Shown one piece after another: positions 8,210 to 16,071 of a stretch of 64,000 nt of DNA. Both the position numbers and the translations under genes were made by a program. A model generated the notes under the pieces. It was not told the DNA's origin. It did no database searches and worked only from the letters and a program-made list of their open reading frames with translations. The stretch is taken from the NCBI GenBank assembly GCA_003009755.1, contig PXUB01000032.1:1-64000 (forward strand). Reading direction: 5' to 3'. The DNA comes from Thermoplasmatales archaeon SW_10_69_26. GTDB lineage: Archaea > Thermoplasmatota > SW-10-69-26. Each line of letters starts with the position of its first letter. The stretch's first letter is position 1.

Positions 8210-8791
8210 GCGTCGACGCAGGTGCTCTCGGTAGGAGCGCCCGAGCTCGGTCAACACCAGCCGACCGTCGTCGGGCTCGATCAGGCCGCGATTTTTGAGC
8301 CCGTTCAGGGCGGCCTTGTCGTGATCGTCGACGGCGTCGAGTTCGATGTCCTCCTCGCTGAAGGCGACGAGCTGGTCGCGTTCGTCCTCGGCCAACAACC
8401 GCTCGAGGGGGGCCTCGCTCAAGATCGGCAAGGGCGTGTGGCCCTCCTCGTAGAGGAAGTGCATCGGGACGCCCTCGTTCATGCAGGCCAGCATGCCGGC
8501 CGCCGACAGCAGGTTGGCGTCGGGGCCGGCGTTGATCTGGGCGAGCACCTCCTCGCCGTCGACGTCCGCGATCGCTTCCTGGATCGTCTCGACGGCACCC
8601 ATGAGGTCGTCGGCCGGGACGCCCGTGACCTCGACGGGGGCGCCCAACCCCTCGGCCAGCTCGCAGACGTGCTGGGCCGCCTCGCCGTCGGGGTCGGTGG
8701 CCAGCACGTGCAAAGCATCGAAGCCGAGGTGCGCGAACGCGGCCCTCGTCCCGCCCTCGCGGGAGCCCTCGAGGGACACGAGCACGCGCAC
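8207..8791 (-). CDS. CARF-like domain plus winged helix regulator (second of pair)
   Basis: A 194-residue protein with an N-terminal Rossmann-like domain and a C-terminal winged helix (about residues 145-194, DKAALNGLKNRGLIE..). The segment QINAGPDANLLSAAGMLA corresponds to the glycine-rich strand-turn-helix where CARF proteins bind cyclic oligonucleotides, though the usual GGT is here GPD. It follows the other CARF-wHTH gene by 18 nt in the same direction, so the two form an operon and perhaps a heterodimer. CARF-wHTH proteins of the Csa3 type regulate CRISPR-cas genes, but none are visible here. Ligand binding is inferred from the fold only. Confidence 0.7.
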   Translation of the reverse strand: MRVLVSLEGSREGGTRAAFAHLGFDALHVLATDPDGEAAQHVCELAEGLGAPVEVTGVPADDLMGAVETIQEAIADVDGEEVLAQINAGPDANLLSAAGMLACMNEGVPMHFLYEEGHTPLPILSEAPLERLLAEDERDQLVAFSEEDIELDAVDDHDKAALNGLKNRGLIEPDDGRLVLTELGRSYREHLRRR

Positions 8792-8809
8792 GGGGCTTCC
8801 CTCGCGATC

Positions 8810-9454
8810 TCACTCGTCGCGGGCTGCCGGTTCGAGCAGGAGATCGGCCGAGGGCGGGACCTCGAGGTACTCCATGCGCGCGTCCTCTGCGCGCTGGCCG
8901 GTCACGAGACCGCGCTCCTTCAGGGATTTGACGTGGTGGCTCACGGTCGCCTTCCGAAGATCCAGGACGTCCGTGAGGTCACGCTGGGAGACCTTGCCGT
9001 TCCGTTCGGCGATGGCGCTGAGGACGTTGCGCTGGGCATCCGTCAACAGCTCCTTGTAGCTCATCGTCATCAACGGAAGGGCCTCCGGCGGTTGGCTCGC
9101 GTCGCGGAGGTCGGTCGTCTCGGCCCGCAAGCCCTCGAGGACGGAGGTCAGCAGCGCCGCGCACGTGAGCACGGCGGTTCCGCCCGTGATGTTGAAGACG
9201 ACGTCGCTAGGGTCGACCTCGGTGACCTCGTCGCGGATCGTCTTCGTCGCCTCGAGCATGTCGAAGGCGTCGACCTCGATCGTCTCGCAGGGCAGTCCGA
9301 TGTTGCTGCAATGCTCGGCGACCTCCTCGGCCGCCTCGTGCGATCGCTCGTCCGCGTCGTGGAAGACGCAGACCCGCTCGATCGGCGCATGGTGGCGTAG
9401 GCTCGGCAGGAACTTCTCGGGCGTGAAGCCTAGTGTTCCGAAGACGGTAACCAC
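8810..9454 (-). CDS. CARF domain plus winged helix transcription factor (Csa3-like)
   Basis: A 214-residue protein. The N-terminal half has the CARF layout: a first strand MVTVFGTLGFTPE followed by the nucleotide-facing loop, and VVFNITGGTAVLTCAALL, the typical GGT ligand loop and following helix. The C-terminal part from about residue 135 is a textbook winged helix (LTDAQRNVLSAIAE..., SQRDLTDVLDLRKATVSHHVKSL). It is expected to bind DNA under control of a cyclic oligoadenylate or similar ligand. It starts with GTG and heads the two-gene operon. No CRISPR array or cas gene was found in the window. Confidence 0.8.
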   Translation of the reverse strand: MVTVFGTLGFTPEKFLPSLRHHAPIERVCVFHDADERSHEAAEEVAEHCSNIGLPCETIEVDAFDMLEATKTIRDEVTEVDPSDVVFNITGGTAVLTCAALLTSVLEGLRAETTDLRDASQPPEALPLMTMSYKELLTDAQRNVLSAIAERNGKVSQRDLTDVLDLRKATVSHHVKSLKERGLVTGQRAEDARMEYLEVPPSADLLLEPAARDE

Positions 9455-9661
9455 GGTGTTTCCTCGAACCCCTCTCCCCCAGGCCCGCCGCGTGGGTCTG
9501 GGGTAACCACCGATAGCACACTCCCTTGTTTATGCGTTTCCCTCCTGTCCGACGGGTTCCCGGGAGGGGCGGCCGCTGGACCCTAGGATGTTCTATGAAG
9601 GTGCGAACGGTCAGGCGACAGCGGCTTGGTCGTCGAGGTCCTCGGTCCTGTCGTGGATGGG

Positions 9662-10390
9662 ATGCCCGCGAGAAACGACATCGACGTAGCCCTCTTCGAC
9701 CTCGACAACACGCTGATCCCTTTCCTGGGCCCGCTTCGCCGCTGGGCGCAAGCCTGGGCCGACGAGGCCCACCCCGAGGGACCGGACCCGGTCCGGGAGG
9801 CGCTGTTGGACGTGACCCTCGACGACGCCGAGGATCCCAAGCGAGCGATCCGCGTCGTCACCGACCGCTTCGACCTGCACGACGAGGCCCCCGAAGCCAC
9901 CGAGCGTGCCCAGCAAGTGTACTGGCGAGCGCTCACCCCCTACCCGGGCATCCGCGGGACGCTGGCCCGGCTGGCCAGCGCCGAGGTCCCGATGGGGGTC
10001 GTCACCGACGCCCCCCGCGAACCGGCCGCCGTCCGCCTCAGCGCCACCCAGCTCACGCGGTTCTTCGACGTCGTCGTCACCCGCGACGACACCGACGGTG
10101 GCAAGACGAGCCCGCGGCCGTTCCACCTCGCGCTCGACGTTCTCGACGCCGACCCCGAGCAGGCGATGATGGTCGGCGACTGGCCCGCCTTCGACGTCCG
10201 CTGGCCCAGCCGGCTGGGCATGGTCAGCGTGCTCGCCGCCTGGGGCACTGGGGCCCTACCCGAGCACGCCCGATGCAAAGCCCAGCCCACGCACGAGGCC
10301 GAGAACCCGCGCGAGCTGCGATCGATCGCGCTCGACGAGATGCCCACCGCGGCCGAGCGCCGAGAGACCGTGCAAGCCGGCCTCTGTTGA
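9662..10390 (+). CDS. HAD-superfamily hydrolase
   Basis: A 242-residue class-I HAD phosphatase. Motif I is ALFDLDNTL with both aspartates, motif II is the threonine in GVVTDA, motif III is probably the Lys in GGKTSPRP, and motif IV is MMVGDWPAFD. A helical cap lies between motifs I and II. Substrate is probably a small phosphomonoester but cannot be assigned. The ATG at 9662 gives a compact N-terminus directly before motif I. Confidence 0.85.
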   Translation: MPARNDIDVALFDLDNTLIPFLGPLRRWAQAWADEAHPEGPDPVREALLDVTLDDAEDPKRAIRVVTDRFDLHDEAPEATERAQQVYWRALTPYPGIRGTLARLASAEVPMGVVTDAPREPAAVRLSATQLTRFFDVVVTRDDTDGGKTSPRPFHLALDVLDADPEQAMMVGDWPAFDVRWPSRLGMVSVLAAWGTGALPEHARCKAQPTHEAENPRELRSIALDEMPTAAERRETVQAGLC

Positions 10391-10539
10391 CGATCACCGT
10401 CGCCGAGCCGAGCGGGGCGGCCGCCGCCCACGCCCACGTGCATCCCCCCTCCTGCGGGCACGGGATGCGGCGAGCCCCGCTCCTCGGCCTTCCCCCCGCC
10501 GACCGCACCGTTGAAAGCCACGCATCGGTTTCCCCGGCC

Positions 10540-10938
10540 GTGGCGTTCGAGACGACGGTCAAGCTCCGCTTCTACGACATGGACCGCGCCGGCATGGTGT
10601 TCCACGGCGCCTACACCCGGATCTTCCAGGATGCCTTCGAGGATCTCATGGAAGAGGTCGGCCACGTCGAGAAACAGCTCGAGGACGAGCTGGGCGTCCG
10701 CGTGCCCGTCGTCGACCACCGCATGCGGTTCCCGGCTCCGCCCGAGGGCGACGAGCTGACCGTCGAGGTCACCGTGCCCGAGATCGGCGAGGCCTCCGCC
10801 ACGTTCCACCTACAGGCGCGCGAGGGCGAGCGGACGGTCGCCGAGGCCGACATCACCCGCGTCTGCATCGGCGAGGACGGCGAGGCCACGCCGATCCCGG
10901 AGCCCGTGCGGCAAGGCTGGGCCAAGCACCGGGGATGA
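10540..10938 (+). CDS. Hotdog-fold acyl-CoA thioesterase (4HBT family)
   Basis: A 132-residue single hotdog domain. The catalytic region reads RFYDMDRAGMVFHGAY, matching the 4-hydroxybenzoyl-CoA/YbgC thioesterase pattern (xxxDxxxxGxVxxxxY). It should hydrolyse an acyl-CoA thioester in the cytoplasm. The GTG start is preferred because TTGAAAG lies about 26 nt upstream and the hotdog strand begins directly after it. The gene is convergent with the cyclase, 6 nt away. Confidence 0.85.
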   Translation: MAFETTVKLRFYDMDRAGMVFHGAYTRIFQDAFEDLMEEVGHVEKQLEDELGVRVPVVDHRMRFPAPPEGDELTVEVTVPEIGEASATFHLQAREGERTVAEADITRVCIGEDGEATPIPEPVRQGWAKHRG

Positions 10939-10944
10939 GGCGGG

Positions 10945-11625
10945 TCACTCGGGCTTGACGAGCGCCCGCGCCGGCGCTCCATCGCAGTCCTCGACCTTCA
11001 GGGGCAGGCAGGCCAGCTCGACCGGGCCGCCGGTCACGCCGCCGAGGTTCAAGCCCTCGAGGATCCACGTGCCGGCCTCGAGCAGCGCCCGGTGGACCGG
11101 CGTCTCGTTGCGCTGGTAGCCGGCCACGGAGAGGTAGTCGATGCCGACGAGGTCGAGGTCGGCCTCGGCCAGGTGCTCGGCCGCCTCGGTGGACAGGTGG
11201 GCGAAGGTGTCGACGAAGTCCTCCTCGTGCCACAGCGCCGGGCTGTTCCGCGTGCGGATCAGCAGCCGGTCCACGCTCTCGAGGTCGACGTCGTCGAAGT
11301 GCTCGGGATCGACGATCGCCGCATCCTCGACGTGGACGACGTGGGCCGATCCCAGGCCGACGTCCGGGTCGATCTCGTCGATCGTCGCGCCGTCACGCAG
11401 GTAGTGGGCCGGCGCATCGACGTGCGTGCCCGCGTGGCTGCCCATCGAAAGCACGCTCACGCGGGCAGGGTCGCCCTCCTCGAAGGGCTTGATCGTGGCC
11501 TCGAGGGCGTTCATGAACTCCTCACGGGAGCCGAACTCCTCGAGGATGACCTGCTCGCCGCGCTCGCGCTCCGCGTCGGGGGCCGTGTCGAGGGTGGGCG
11601 TCGAACTGTCGGTCTGCTGCTCCAT
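10945..11625 (-). CDS. Cyclase family metal hydrolase (kynurenine-formamidase-like)
   Basis: A 226-residue protein. GSHAGTHVDAPAH is the HxGTHxDxPxH metal-binding signature of the cyclase family (PF04199), which contains kynurenine formamidase and similar amide or lactone hydrolases. Later segments VGIDYLSV and EGLNLGGV also fit. The first 45 residues are unusually polar and lack the common start (DLTHPI..GMP), so the N-terminus may be divergent or partly mis-framed. A secreted-protein reading frame runs into its 5' end. Confidence 0.8.
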   Translation of the reverse strand: MEQQTDSSTPTLDTAPDAERERGEQVILEEFGSREEFMNALEATIKPFEEGDPARVSVLSMGSHAGTHVDAPAHYLRDGATIDEIDPDVGLGSAHVVHVEDAAIVDPEHFDDVDLESVDRLLIRTRNSPALWHEEDFVDTFAHLSTEAAEHLAEADLDLVGIDYLSVAGYQRNETPVHRALLEAGTWILEGLNLGGVTGGPVELACLPLKVEDCDGAPARALVKPE

Positions 11626-12206
11626 GCCGGTACCGGTTCTCGCTTGTGGGTGGCGGGCTGCGGAAAATGGGCGACCGCAACGGCCTGTTGGGCCCGTGGA
11701 TGCGGACGCCCAACAGGGCAGGCGGCCTCCGGGAACTCGCTGGGCACGCAGTTGTCGTAGGTGCCGCCCGGGAACACGCTCTCGACGGACAGCGTCGCCG
11801 AGTAGTTCTCCGTCACGCCGCTCCCCGTCTCGACGGGGATCTCGTAGGAGGCCGACTGGTTGTACGGCTCGGTCTGGTAGTTCCCTGCCTGGATCGGGAA
11901 CGCCTTGGAGGCGTTGCCCGGCTCCACGGAGGCGTTGTCCGGTGCGTCGCTGGGCAGCTCGGCCGAGACCGTGGCGTTCACCGGCGCCTCGACGTCGGTC
12001 GCGCAACTGAAACCCTCACCCTCGAGGGTGGCATTGAACGCGAACGTGAGGCTTTCCCCGGCCTCGATCTCCTCGCCGGCCGGCACCTTCTCCTGGCTGA
12101 CCGTGAACGAGGCTTCCTGGGCTCCCGCTGGGAGAGCTAGCGCGAGCACGAGCATCAACGCCCAGATGCGGCCTTGCATCGCCGGGTGAAATCGAGCCTG
12201 GTTCAT
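11511..12206 (-). CDS. Secreted protein, unknown, with suspicious 3' end
   Basis: About 231 residues as read, with a clear signal peptide (MLVLALALPAGA) and a mature beta-rich domain containing at least seven N-x-S/T sequons and two Cys, typical of a glycosylated surface protein. Believable sequence ends near PEAACPV (about 11720). Beyond this the frame reads through a terminator-like hairpin and more than 110 nt into the cyclase gene with Arg/Pro/Ser-rich shadow sequence. The natural stop has probably been lost by a small indel, real or technical. The ATG at 12206 has a GGTTACGG box 30 nt upstream. Confidence 0.6.
   Translation of the reverse strand: MNQARFHPAMQGRIWALMLVLALALPAGAQEASFTVSQEKVPAGEEIEAGESLTFAFNATLEGEGFSCATDVEAPVNATVSAELPSDAPDNASVEPGNASKAFPIQAGNYQTEPYNQSASYEIPVETGSGVTENYSATLSVESVFPGGTYDNCVPSEFPEAACPVGRPHPRAQQAVAVAHFPQPATHKREPVPAWSSRPTVRRPPSTRPPTRSASAASRSSSRSSAPVRSS
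11684..11717 (-). terminator. Strong hairpin, likely intrinsic terminator
   Basis: CCTGTTGGGC pairs perfectly with GCCCAACAGG across a 14-nt loop. On the reverse strand ATTTTCC follows about 15 nt later. The position suits a terminator for the secreted-protein gene ahead of the cyclase gene. Confidence 0.5.
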
Positions 12207-12272
12207 CAGCCTGTTGGAGCTCGTCGGCATCGCCGTAACCTTCATCGCGGGCGACGAGCTGGCCAGGTCACC

Positions 12273-13007
12273 GTGCACCGGGCTCGCTTCGTGGATCCGA
12301 CCGGCGCCGTGCGTCGAGGACGATGGGAAGGCGATCAAGTCACCTTCGCCGACCGCCGCTACGCCGTCGACGAGGTCGACCTGCTGGCGCCCGCCGAGCC
12401 GACGAAGGTCGTCTGCGTCGGGCTGAACTACAGGGACCACATCGAGGAGGGCGACCGCGAGACGCCCGACCGGCCCTCGCTGTTCCTGAAACCGCCGAAC
12501 GCCGTCGCCGGCCCGGGCGACGTGATCGAGCTGCCGCGCGGCAAGGACCGCGTCGAGCACGAGTGCGAGCTCGGCGTCGTCGTCGGCGAGCAGTGCCGCA
12601 ACGTCGCCGCCGAGGACGCGATGAGCGTCGTCGCCGGCTACACCTGCGTCAACGACGTCTCGAACCGCGACGACCAGCGCTCGGAGCGCAACTGGGTCCG
12701 CGGCAAGGCCTTCGACGGGGCGGCACCGATCGGGCCCGTCGTCGCCAGCCTGGATCGGGTGCCCGACGACGCCACGATCGAGACTCGCGTCAACGGCGAG
12801 ACCCGCCAGCGGTCCTCGATCGACGAGCTGTTGTTCGACGTGCCCACGCTCGTCGAGGAGATCACCCGCTACATGACGCTCGAGCCGGGCGACGTGATCA
12901 GCACGGGGACGACCAGCGGTGTCGCCCCGCTCGAGGACGGCGACGAGGTCGAGATCGAGATCGAGGGCGTCGGCACGCTGGCCAACCCCGTGCGCCGGGA
13001 ACCCTGA
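12273..13007 (+). CDS. Fumarylacetoacetate hydrolase family protein
   Basis: A 244-residue FAH-fold enzyme. The diagnostic region VVCVGLNYRDHIEE, the metal ligands in EHECELGVVVG (E-x-E) and the later D in GYTCVNDVSNRD, and the substrate loop RGKAFDGAAPIGPV are all present. Members hydrolyse or decarboxylate beta-diketo acids, for example fumarylpyruvate, 2-oxo-hept-3-ene-dioate or oxaloacetate. The exact substrate cannot be told and no pathway neighbour helps. The GTG start is the only candidate near the first strand. Divergent from the secreted-protein gene. Confidence 0.9.
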   Translation: MHRARFVDPTGAVRRGRWEGDQVTFADRRYAVDEVDLLAPAEPTKVVCVGLNYRDHIEEGDRETPDRPSLFLKPPNAVAGPGDVIELPRGKDRVEHECELGVVVGEQCRNVAAEDAMSVVAGYTCVNDVSNRDDQRSERNWVRGKAFDGAAPIGPVVASLDRVPDDATIETRVNGETRQRSSIDELLFDVPTLVEEITRYMTLEPGDVISTGTTSGVAPLEDGDEVEIEIEGVGTLANPVRREP

Positions 13008-13155
13008 CGCGAGACGGGCCCGCGCTCGTCCACGTCCGGCTTGGGGTTGACCACCCACCGAACGGGTGCCCACCCGATGGCGCCCGCGGGCAAAATCCGA
13101 GACCAAGAGGAGGCCGCCGACCTGCGTAAGGTGCCCTGAACGGTTCCCCCGCCAG

Positions 13156-13159
13156 TTAA
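13156..13159 (+). promoter_or_regulatory. TATA-like TTAA for the two-gene membrane operon
   Basis: TTAA lies 25-28 nt upstream of the ATG at 13184. The second gene of the operon instead has a GAGGAGGTG ribosome binding site, a good local example of leaderless first gene and Shine-Dalgarno-led second gene. Confidence 0.55.
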
Positions 13160-13183
13160 CAGCTGTCGGTCCCTGGCCCGAAC

Positions 13184-13675
13184 ATGGCCAGCGAGCGCGG
13201 TGGGTTCTCGGCTCTCCAAGTCGCCATCCTCGCGGGCGCGCTCCTCGTGGTGGTCGTGGGCGCCGACGTGGCCCTGAACCGCACGATCAGCCTCCAGGTG
13301 GAGCAAGCCGACGACTGGCAGACGATCGGCCAGATCCCGCGCGAGCGGTCCGACGTTCGCCACCATGACACCCTGATCGAGGTCAACCGCTCCGACGAGG
13401 TCGACGTCCGCATCGTCGTGGACAACCAGCATCTCGCCACCTTCGAGGCCAGCTACGACATCCGCCACCACACCGAGCGCATCGCTTCGGGGCCCCTCGC
13501 CGCCGACCGTCTCGGCGTCAGCGAGGAGCGGTTCACGGTCACCGGCGACACGCTGTTGCCCGACTCACCGGAGGAGGGTTGGGATCGATCCCGCCCGGTC
13601 CGCGTCGATCTCCGCCTGACCGTCGACGGCAACAGCGCTGACGCTTGGCTCGACGTCGAGGAGGTGCCCCGATGA
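13184..13675 (+). CDS. Membrane-anchored protein of unknown function
   Basis: A 163-residue protein with one transmembrane segment near the N-terminus (about residues 8-28, SALQVAILAGALLVVVVGA) and a soluble, probably extracytoplasmic, beta-rich domain. No Cys in the mature part and no recognised family. Leaderless promoter upstream. Its stop overlaps the next gene's ATG (ATGA), so the two are co-expressed. Confidence 0.7.
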   Translation: MASERGGFSALQVAILAGALLVVVVGADVALNRTISLQVEQADDWQTIGQIPRERSDVRHHDTLIEVNRSDEVDVRIVVDNQHLATFEASYDIRHHTERIASGPLAADRLGVSEERFTVTGDTLLPDSPEEGWDRSRPVRVDLRLTVDGNSADAWLDVEEVPR

Positions 13676-14076
13676 CGCGCACCGTGTTCCACATGCGCAA
13701 CGTGCTCGTCACGATCGGCATCCTGACCGCCGGGATCGGGATCGTCTACTTCGCCGCCGAGTTCATCGACCAGATCAGCCCGTGGAGCCGCATGGCCAGC
13801 CTCGCGCTGCTGGCCGTCATGTGCACCGCGCTCGGCCGCCACTTCGAGGCCGAGGAGGCCGACAGCGAGCTCGTCGACCGCGAGGGCTGGCGATGGCTGC
13901 GCGTCCCGACCGCCCTCTACGTGCTCGGGCTCGTGGCCGCGCTCGGCGCCATCATCGTGTTCCTCGGGCTCGAGGACCTCAGCCGCCTGGTCAAGGCCGC
14001 GATCGCCATCGCGCTCGGGCTCGGCATCGTCGTGGTCGGCGCCCGCCGGTTCGACGAGCCCTCCGCCGACGGCTGA
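13672..14076 (+). CDS. Four-helix membrane protein, unknown
   Basis: A 134-residue integral membrane protein with about four transmembrane segments (roughly 10-30, 40-55, 80-100, 105-125) and a charged loop EAEEADSELVDREGW between the second and third. Starts inside the stop of the previous gene and has a strong GAGGAGGTG ribosome binding site, so it is translated as the second gene of the operon. Function not recognisable; a partnership with the single-span neighbour is likely. Confidence 0.7.
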   Translation: MTRTVFHMRNVLVTIGILTAGIGIVYFAAEFIDQISPWSRMASLALLAVMCTALGRHFEAEEADSELVDREGWRWLRVPTALYVLGLVAALGAIIVFLGLEDLSRLVKAAIAIALGLGIVVVGARRFDEPSADG

Positions 14077-14139
14077 GAGCCACCGATCCTGGGACCGTCC
14101 CAGCCCTCGCCAGGGCCGCCCGTTCCCCTCTCTGGCCCC

Positions 14140-15537
14140 TCAGCCGGGCAGCGAGCCGTCCGGCTGCAGCACGCGACCCTCCAGCTTCTCGGGCACGTCC
14201 AAGCCCAGCAGGTCCAACAGCGTGGCGGCGCCGTCCGTCGCCTGCATGTCGTCGACCGTCCCCGAGAACCGATCCCCGGGGTCCGAAACCACGATCAGAC
14301 CCTCGCTGCTGGCGGTCGCCTCGTGTCGACCGCGTGCGGGGTCGGTGAGCACGGTCTCGTGGCCCAGCGAGGCCTCGCAGCGGTAGGCCAGCTCCTCGAC
14401 GTAGACGAACAGGTCCGGGCCCTCGTCGACGCGGGCGCCCTCGTGGACCTCGCCCGGCGCGATCGCCTGCGCCGCCAGGTGGCCATCGCCGGCGTCGATC
14501 GCGGCCAGCTCGGCCTGCAACTCGTCGCGCAGCGCCTCGTAGTCGAGCGGGGGCACCGTGCCCTGAGGCTCGCGCCCGGCCACGTTCAGGTGGATGTGGC
14601 CGGCGGCTCCCCCGGCGGCCCAGGCTTGCGTGTTCGCCCAGTCGACCCGCTCGGCGTCGAAGGCCGTCGGCGCCTCGGGCTCGTCGGCGAGGGACAGATA
14701 GCCCTCGCGGCGCAGCCAGGCGTTGAGCTGCACCGTGCCCTGGCAGGCCTGGGCTCCCTGGACGCTTGCGACCACGATCGCGGTGTCGTCCGGCAGTGTC
14801 TCCACGAGGTCGCCGATCCGCTCGTCCAGGCGCCGGTGGTGGGCGCGGACGGCGTCTCCGGTGTCGTCCTCGTGCAGCGCGTGCTCGGTGTCGTGGGTGC
14901 TCCAGGCGGTCTCCTGCACGAGCCGCGGCGAGCGGGCGACCATCGCGAACAGATCCCACGAGCGCTCGGCCAGGTGCTCGGCGACGTCGAAACGCTGCGC
15001 GAGCGCCGCGCGAGCGCGATCGAGCTTGCTCTGGCGGTCGGCCTCGGCCGGCGGCTCGGTGAAGAACGCCTCGCCCAGGGCGAGCTCCTCGCCAAGCTCG
15101 GGCGGATGCGTGACGGCGGCGTCCGGGCCGGGCGCTGGCGAGCCCGCCACGACGGTACCGTCGACCGGTTCGACGGGGAACGTGTGCGGCAGGCCGACCA
15201 ACGCGAGATCGCACCCGGCCTCGCCGGCCCGCTCCCACACGGTGGCCTCGTCCAGCGCGAGCGATCCGACGCGGGCGCCCTCGCCGTAGGGCGCCTGGCG
15301 ACCCTGTCGGGTGATCGTCCAGTCGCGGTTCGTCTCGCCGGTCAAGCCCAGTTCGCCGGGGTTCTGTCCGGTGAGGAACGACGTCCACGCGGGGATCGGC
15401 TCCGGCGGGTGCGTCGAGGCAAGGGGCCCGCTGACGCCGTCCTCGGCCAGCTCGGCCAGGTTGGGCATCGCGTCGGCGAGTTCGTCGAACACCAGCGACG
15501 GGTCCGCGCCTTCGAGACCGATGACGGCGACCTTCAC
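14140..15537 (-). CDS. Alkaline-phosphatase-superfamily protein lacking metal ligands
   Basis: A 465-residue protein with the layout of type-I phosphodiesterase / nucleotide pyrophosphatases. VAVIGLEGADPSLV is the first strand, MPNLAELAEDGVSG follows, and PAWTSFLTGQNPGE holds the usual nucleophile Thr. However, the first metal ligand Asp (normally GLDG) is Glu. The SDHG motif that supplies Asp and His is replaced by ASVQG just before LNAWLRREGYL. The last His (GRH) survives. Catalysis is therefore doubtful, and the protein may be a binding or regulatory relative. A CTTTTCTA box lies upstream of the GTG start. Confidence 0.8.
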   Translation of the reverse strand: MKVAVIGLEGADPSLVFDELADAMPNLAELAEDGVSGPLASTHPPEPIPAWTSFLTGQNPGELGLTGETNRDWTITRQGRQAPYGEGARVGSLALDEATVWERAGEAGCDLALVGLPHTFPVEPVDGTVVAGSPAPGPDAAVTHPPELGEELALGEAFFTEPPAEADRQSKLDRARAALAQRFDVAEHLAERSWDLFAMVARSPRLVQETAWSTHDTEHALHEDDTGDAVRAHHRRLDERIGDLVETLPDDTAIVVASVQGAQACQGTVQLNAWLRREGYLSLADEPEAPTAFDAERVDWANTQAWAAGGAAGHIHLNVAGREPQGTVPPLDYEALRDELQAELAAIDAGDGHLAAQAIAPGEVHEGARVDEGPDLFVYVEELAYRCEASLGHETVLTDPARGRHEATASSEGLIVVSDPGDRFSGTVDDMQATDGAATLLDLLGLDVPEKLEGRVLQPDGSLPG

Positions 15538-15608
15538 GGGGATCGGCGGACCAGGAGGGGGACGCGTAGAAAAGGGTGCGGGTGGAGGGCACGGAGGGTG
15601 GCCGAGGG

Positions 15609-15667
15609 CACAGAGCAGGGGCCAACCACAGAGGCACAGAGGACACGGAGGATACACAGAAGAAGGA
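15609..15667. repeat. Degenerate CACAGAGG / ACACGGAGG repeat
   Basis: A run of imperfect 9-12 nt units (CACAGAG, CACAGAGG, CACAGAGG, ACACGGAGG, ACACAGAAG) with lower GC than the surroundings. Similar CACAGAGG-rich intergenic repeats are known from many unrelated prokaryotic genomes. No coding potential. Confidence 0.6.
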
Positions 15668-15807
15668 CCGATGGAAGAGAGCGTCTCCGGGTTCAGCGAG
15701 CGCGGCACCTGGAGCGACATCGTGGAGCACGGCGAGCGGATCACCCGGAAGGACGGGATCGCCGTCACCTCAGCCCTCCCAACGCTTCCGAGAGTGTAAG
15801 CAAACCG

Positions 15808-15812
15808 TTAAT
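15808..15812 (+). promoter_or_regulatory. TATA-like TTAAT before the Cys-rich protein operon
   Basis: TTAAT 26-30 nt before the GTG at 15838, the probable promoter for the four-gene run that ends with the GDPD gene. Confidence 0.5.
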
Positions 15813-15837
15813 GCGTAGGCGCGGCTCACGTCCCCCC

Positions 15838-16071
15838 GTGGCCGAGGGACGCGTCCTCGTCGACGTCCACCGCGAAGAGCCCCCCGAGGGCCAGCGGCAC
15901 CGGATGTGCAAGCACTGCCCCTACTGGTACGGGGCCGAATCCGACGAGTACGGACCCTGCTCCATCAAGACGGCCCGCGGCGAGGAGCGCTACCTGACGT
16001 TCGGGACCTGGGACTGCGACGAGGGCATGACCGACCCGATCGAGGACGGGGACGGAGGGGACGAGGGATAG
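15838..16071 (+). CDS. Small Cys-rich, probably zinc-binding protein
   Basis: 77 residues, with MCKHCPYWYG, YGPCSI and TWDCDEG: a CxxC pair plus two more Cys and several His/Asp, the look of a small zinc-ribbon-like protein. Such short Cys proteins are common in haloarchaea but the function is unknown. GTG start 26-30 nt after a TTAAT box. Its TAG stop overlaps the presumed start of the GNAT gene (ATAG), so the two are coupled. Confidence 0.7.
   Translation: MAEGRVLVDVHREEPPEGQRHRMCKHCPYWYGAESDEYGPCSIKTARGEERYLTFGTWDCDEGMTDPIEDGDGGDEG

Larger units (their letters stand above)
15538..15837. other. Non-coding stretch with degenerate repeat
   Basis: Holds the promoters of the divergent AlkP-like and Cys-rich genes and a CACAGAGG-type repeat. 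A 42-codon frame (15671-15799, beginning MEESVSGFSERG) has acceptable codon usage and could be a tiny protein or a remnant, but I cannot support it as a gene. Confidence 0.4.

Noticed and set aside
8126-9454. CRISPR array near the CARF genes
   Set aside because: No regularly spaced direct repeats with unique spacers were found here or elsewhere in the window, and no cas gene.
15671-15799. 42-codon frame MEESVSGFSERG...
   Set aside because: Follows repeat sequence and has no promoter; too short to support without homologues.
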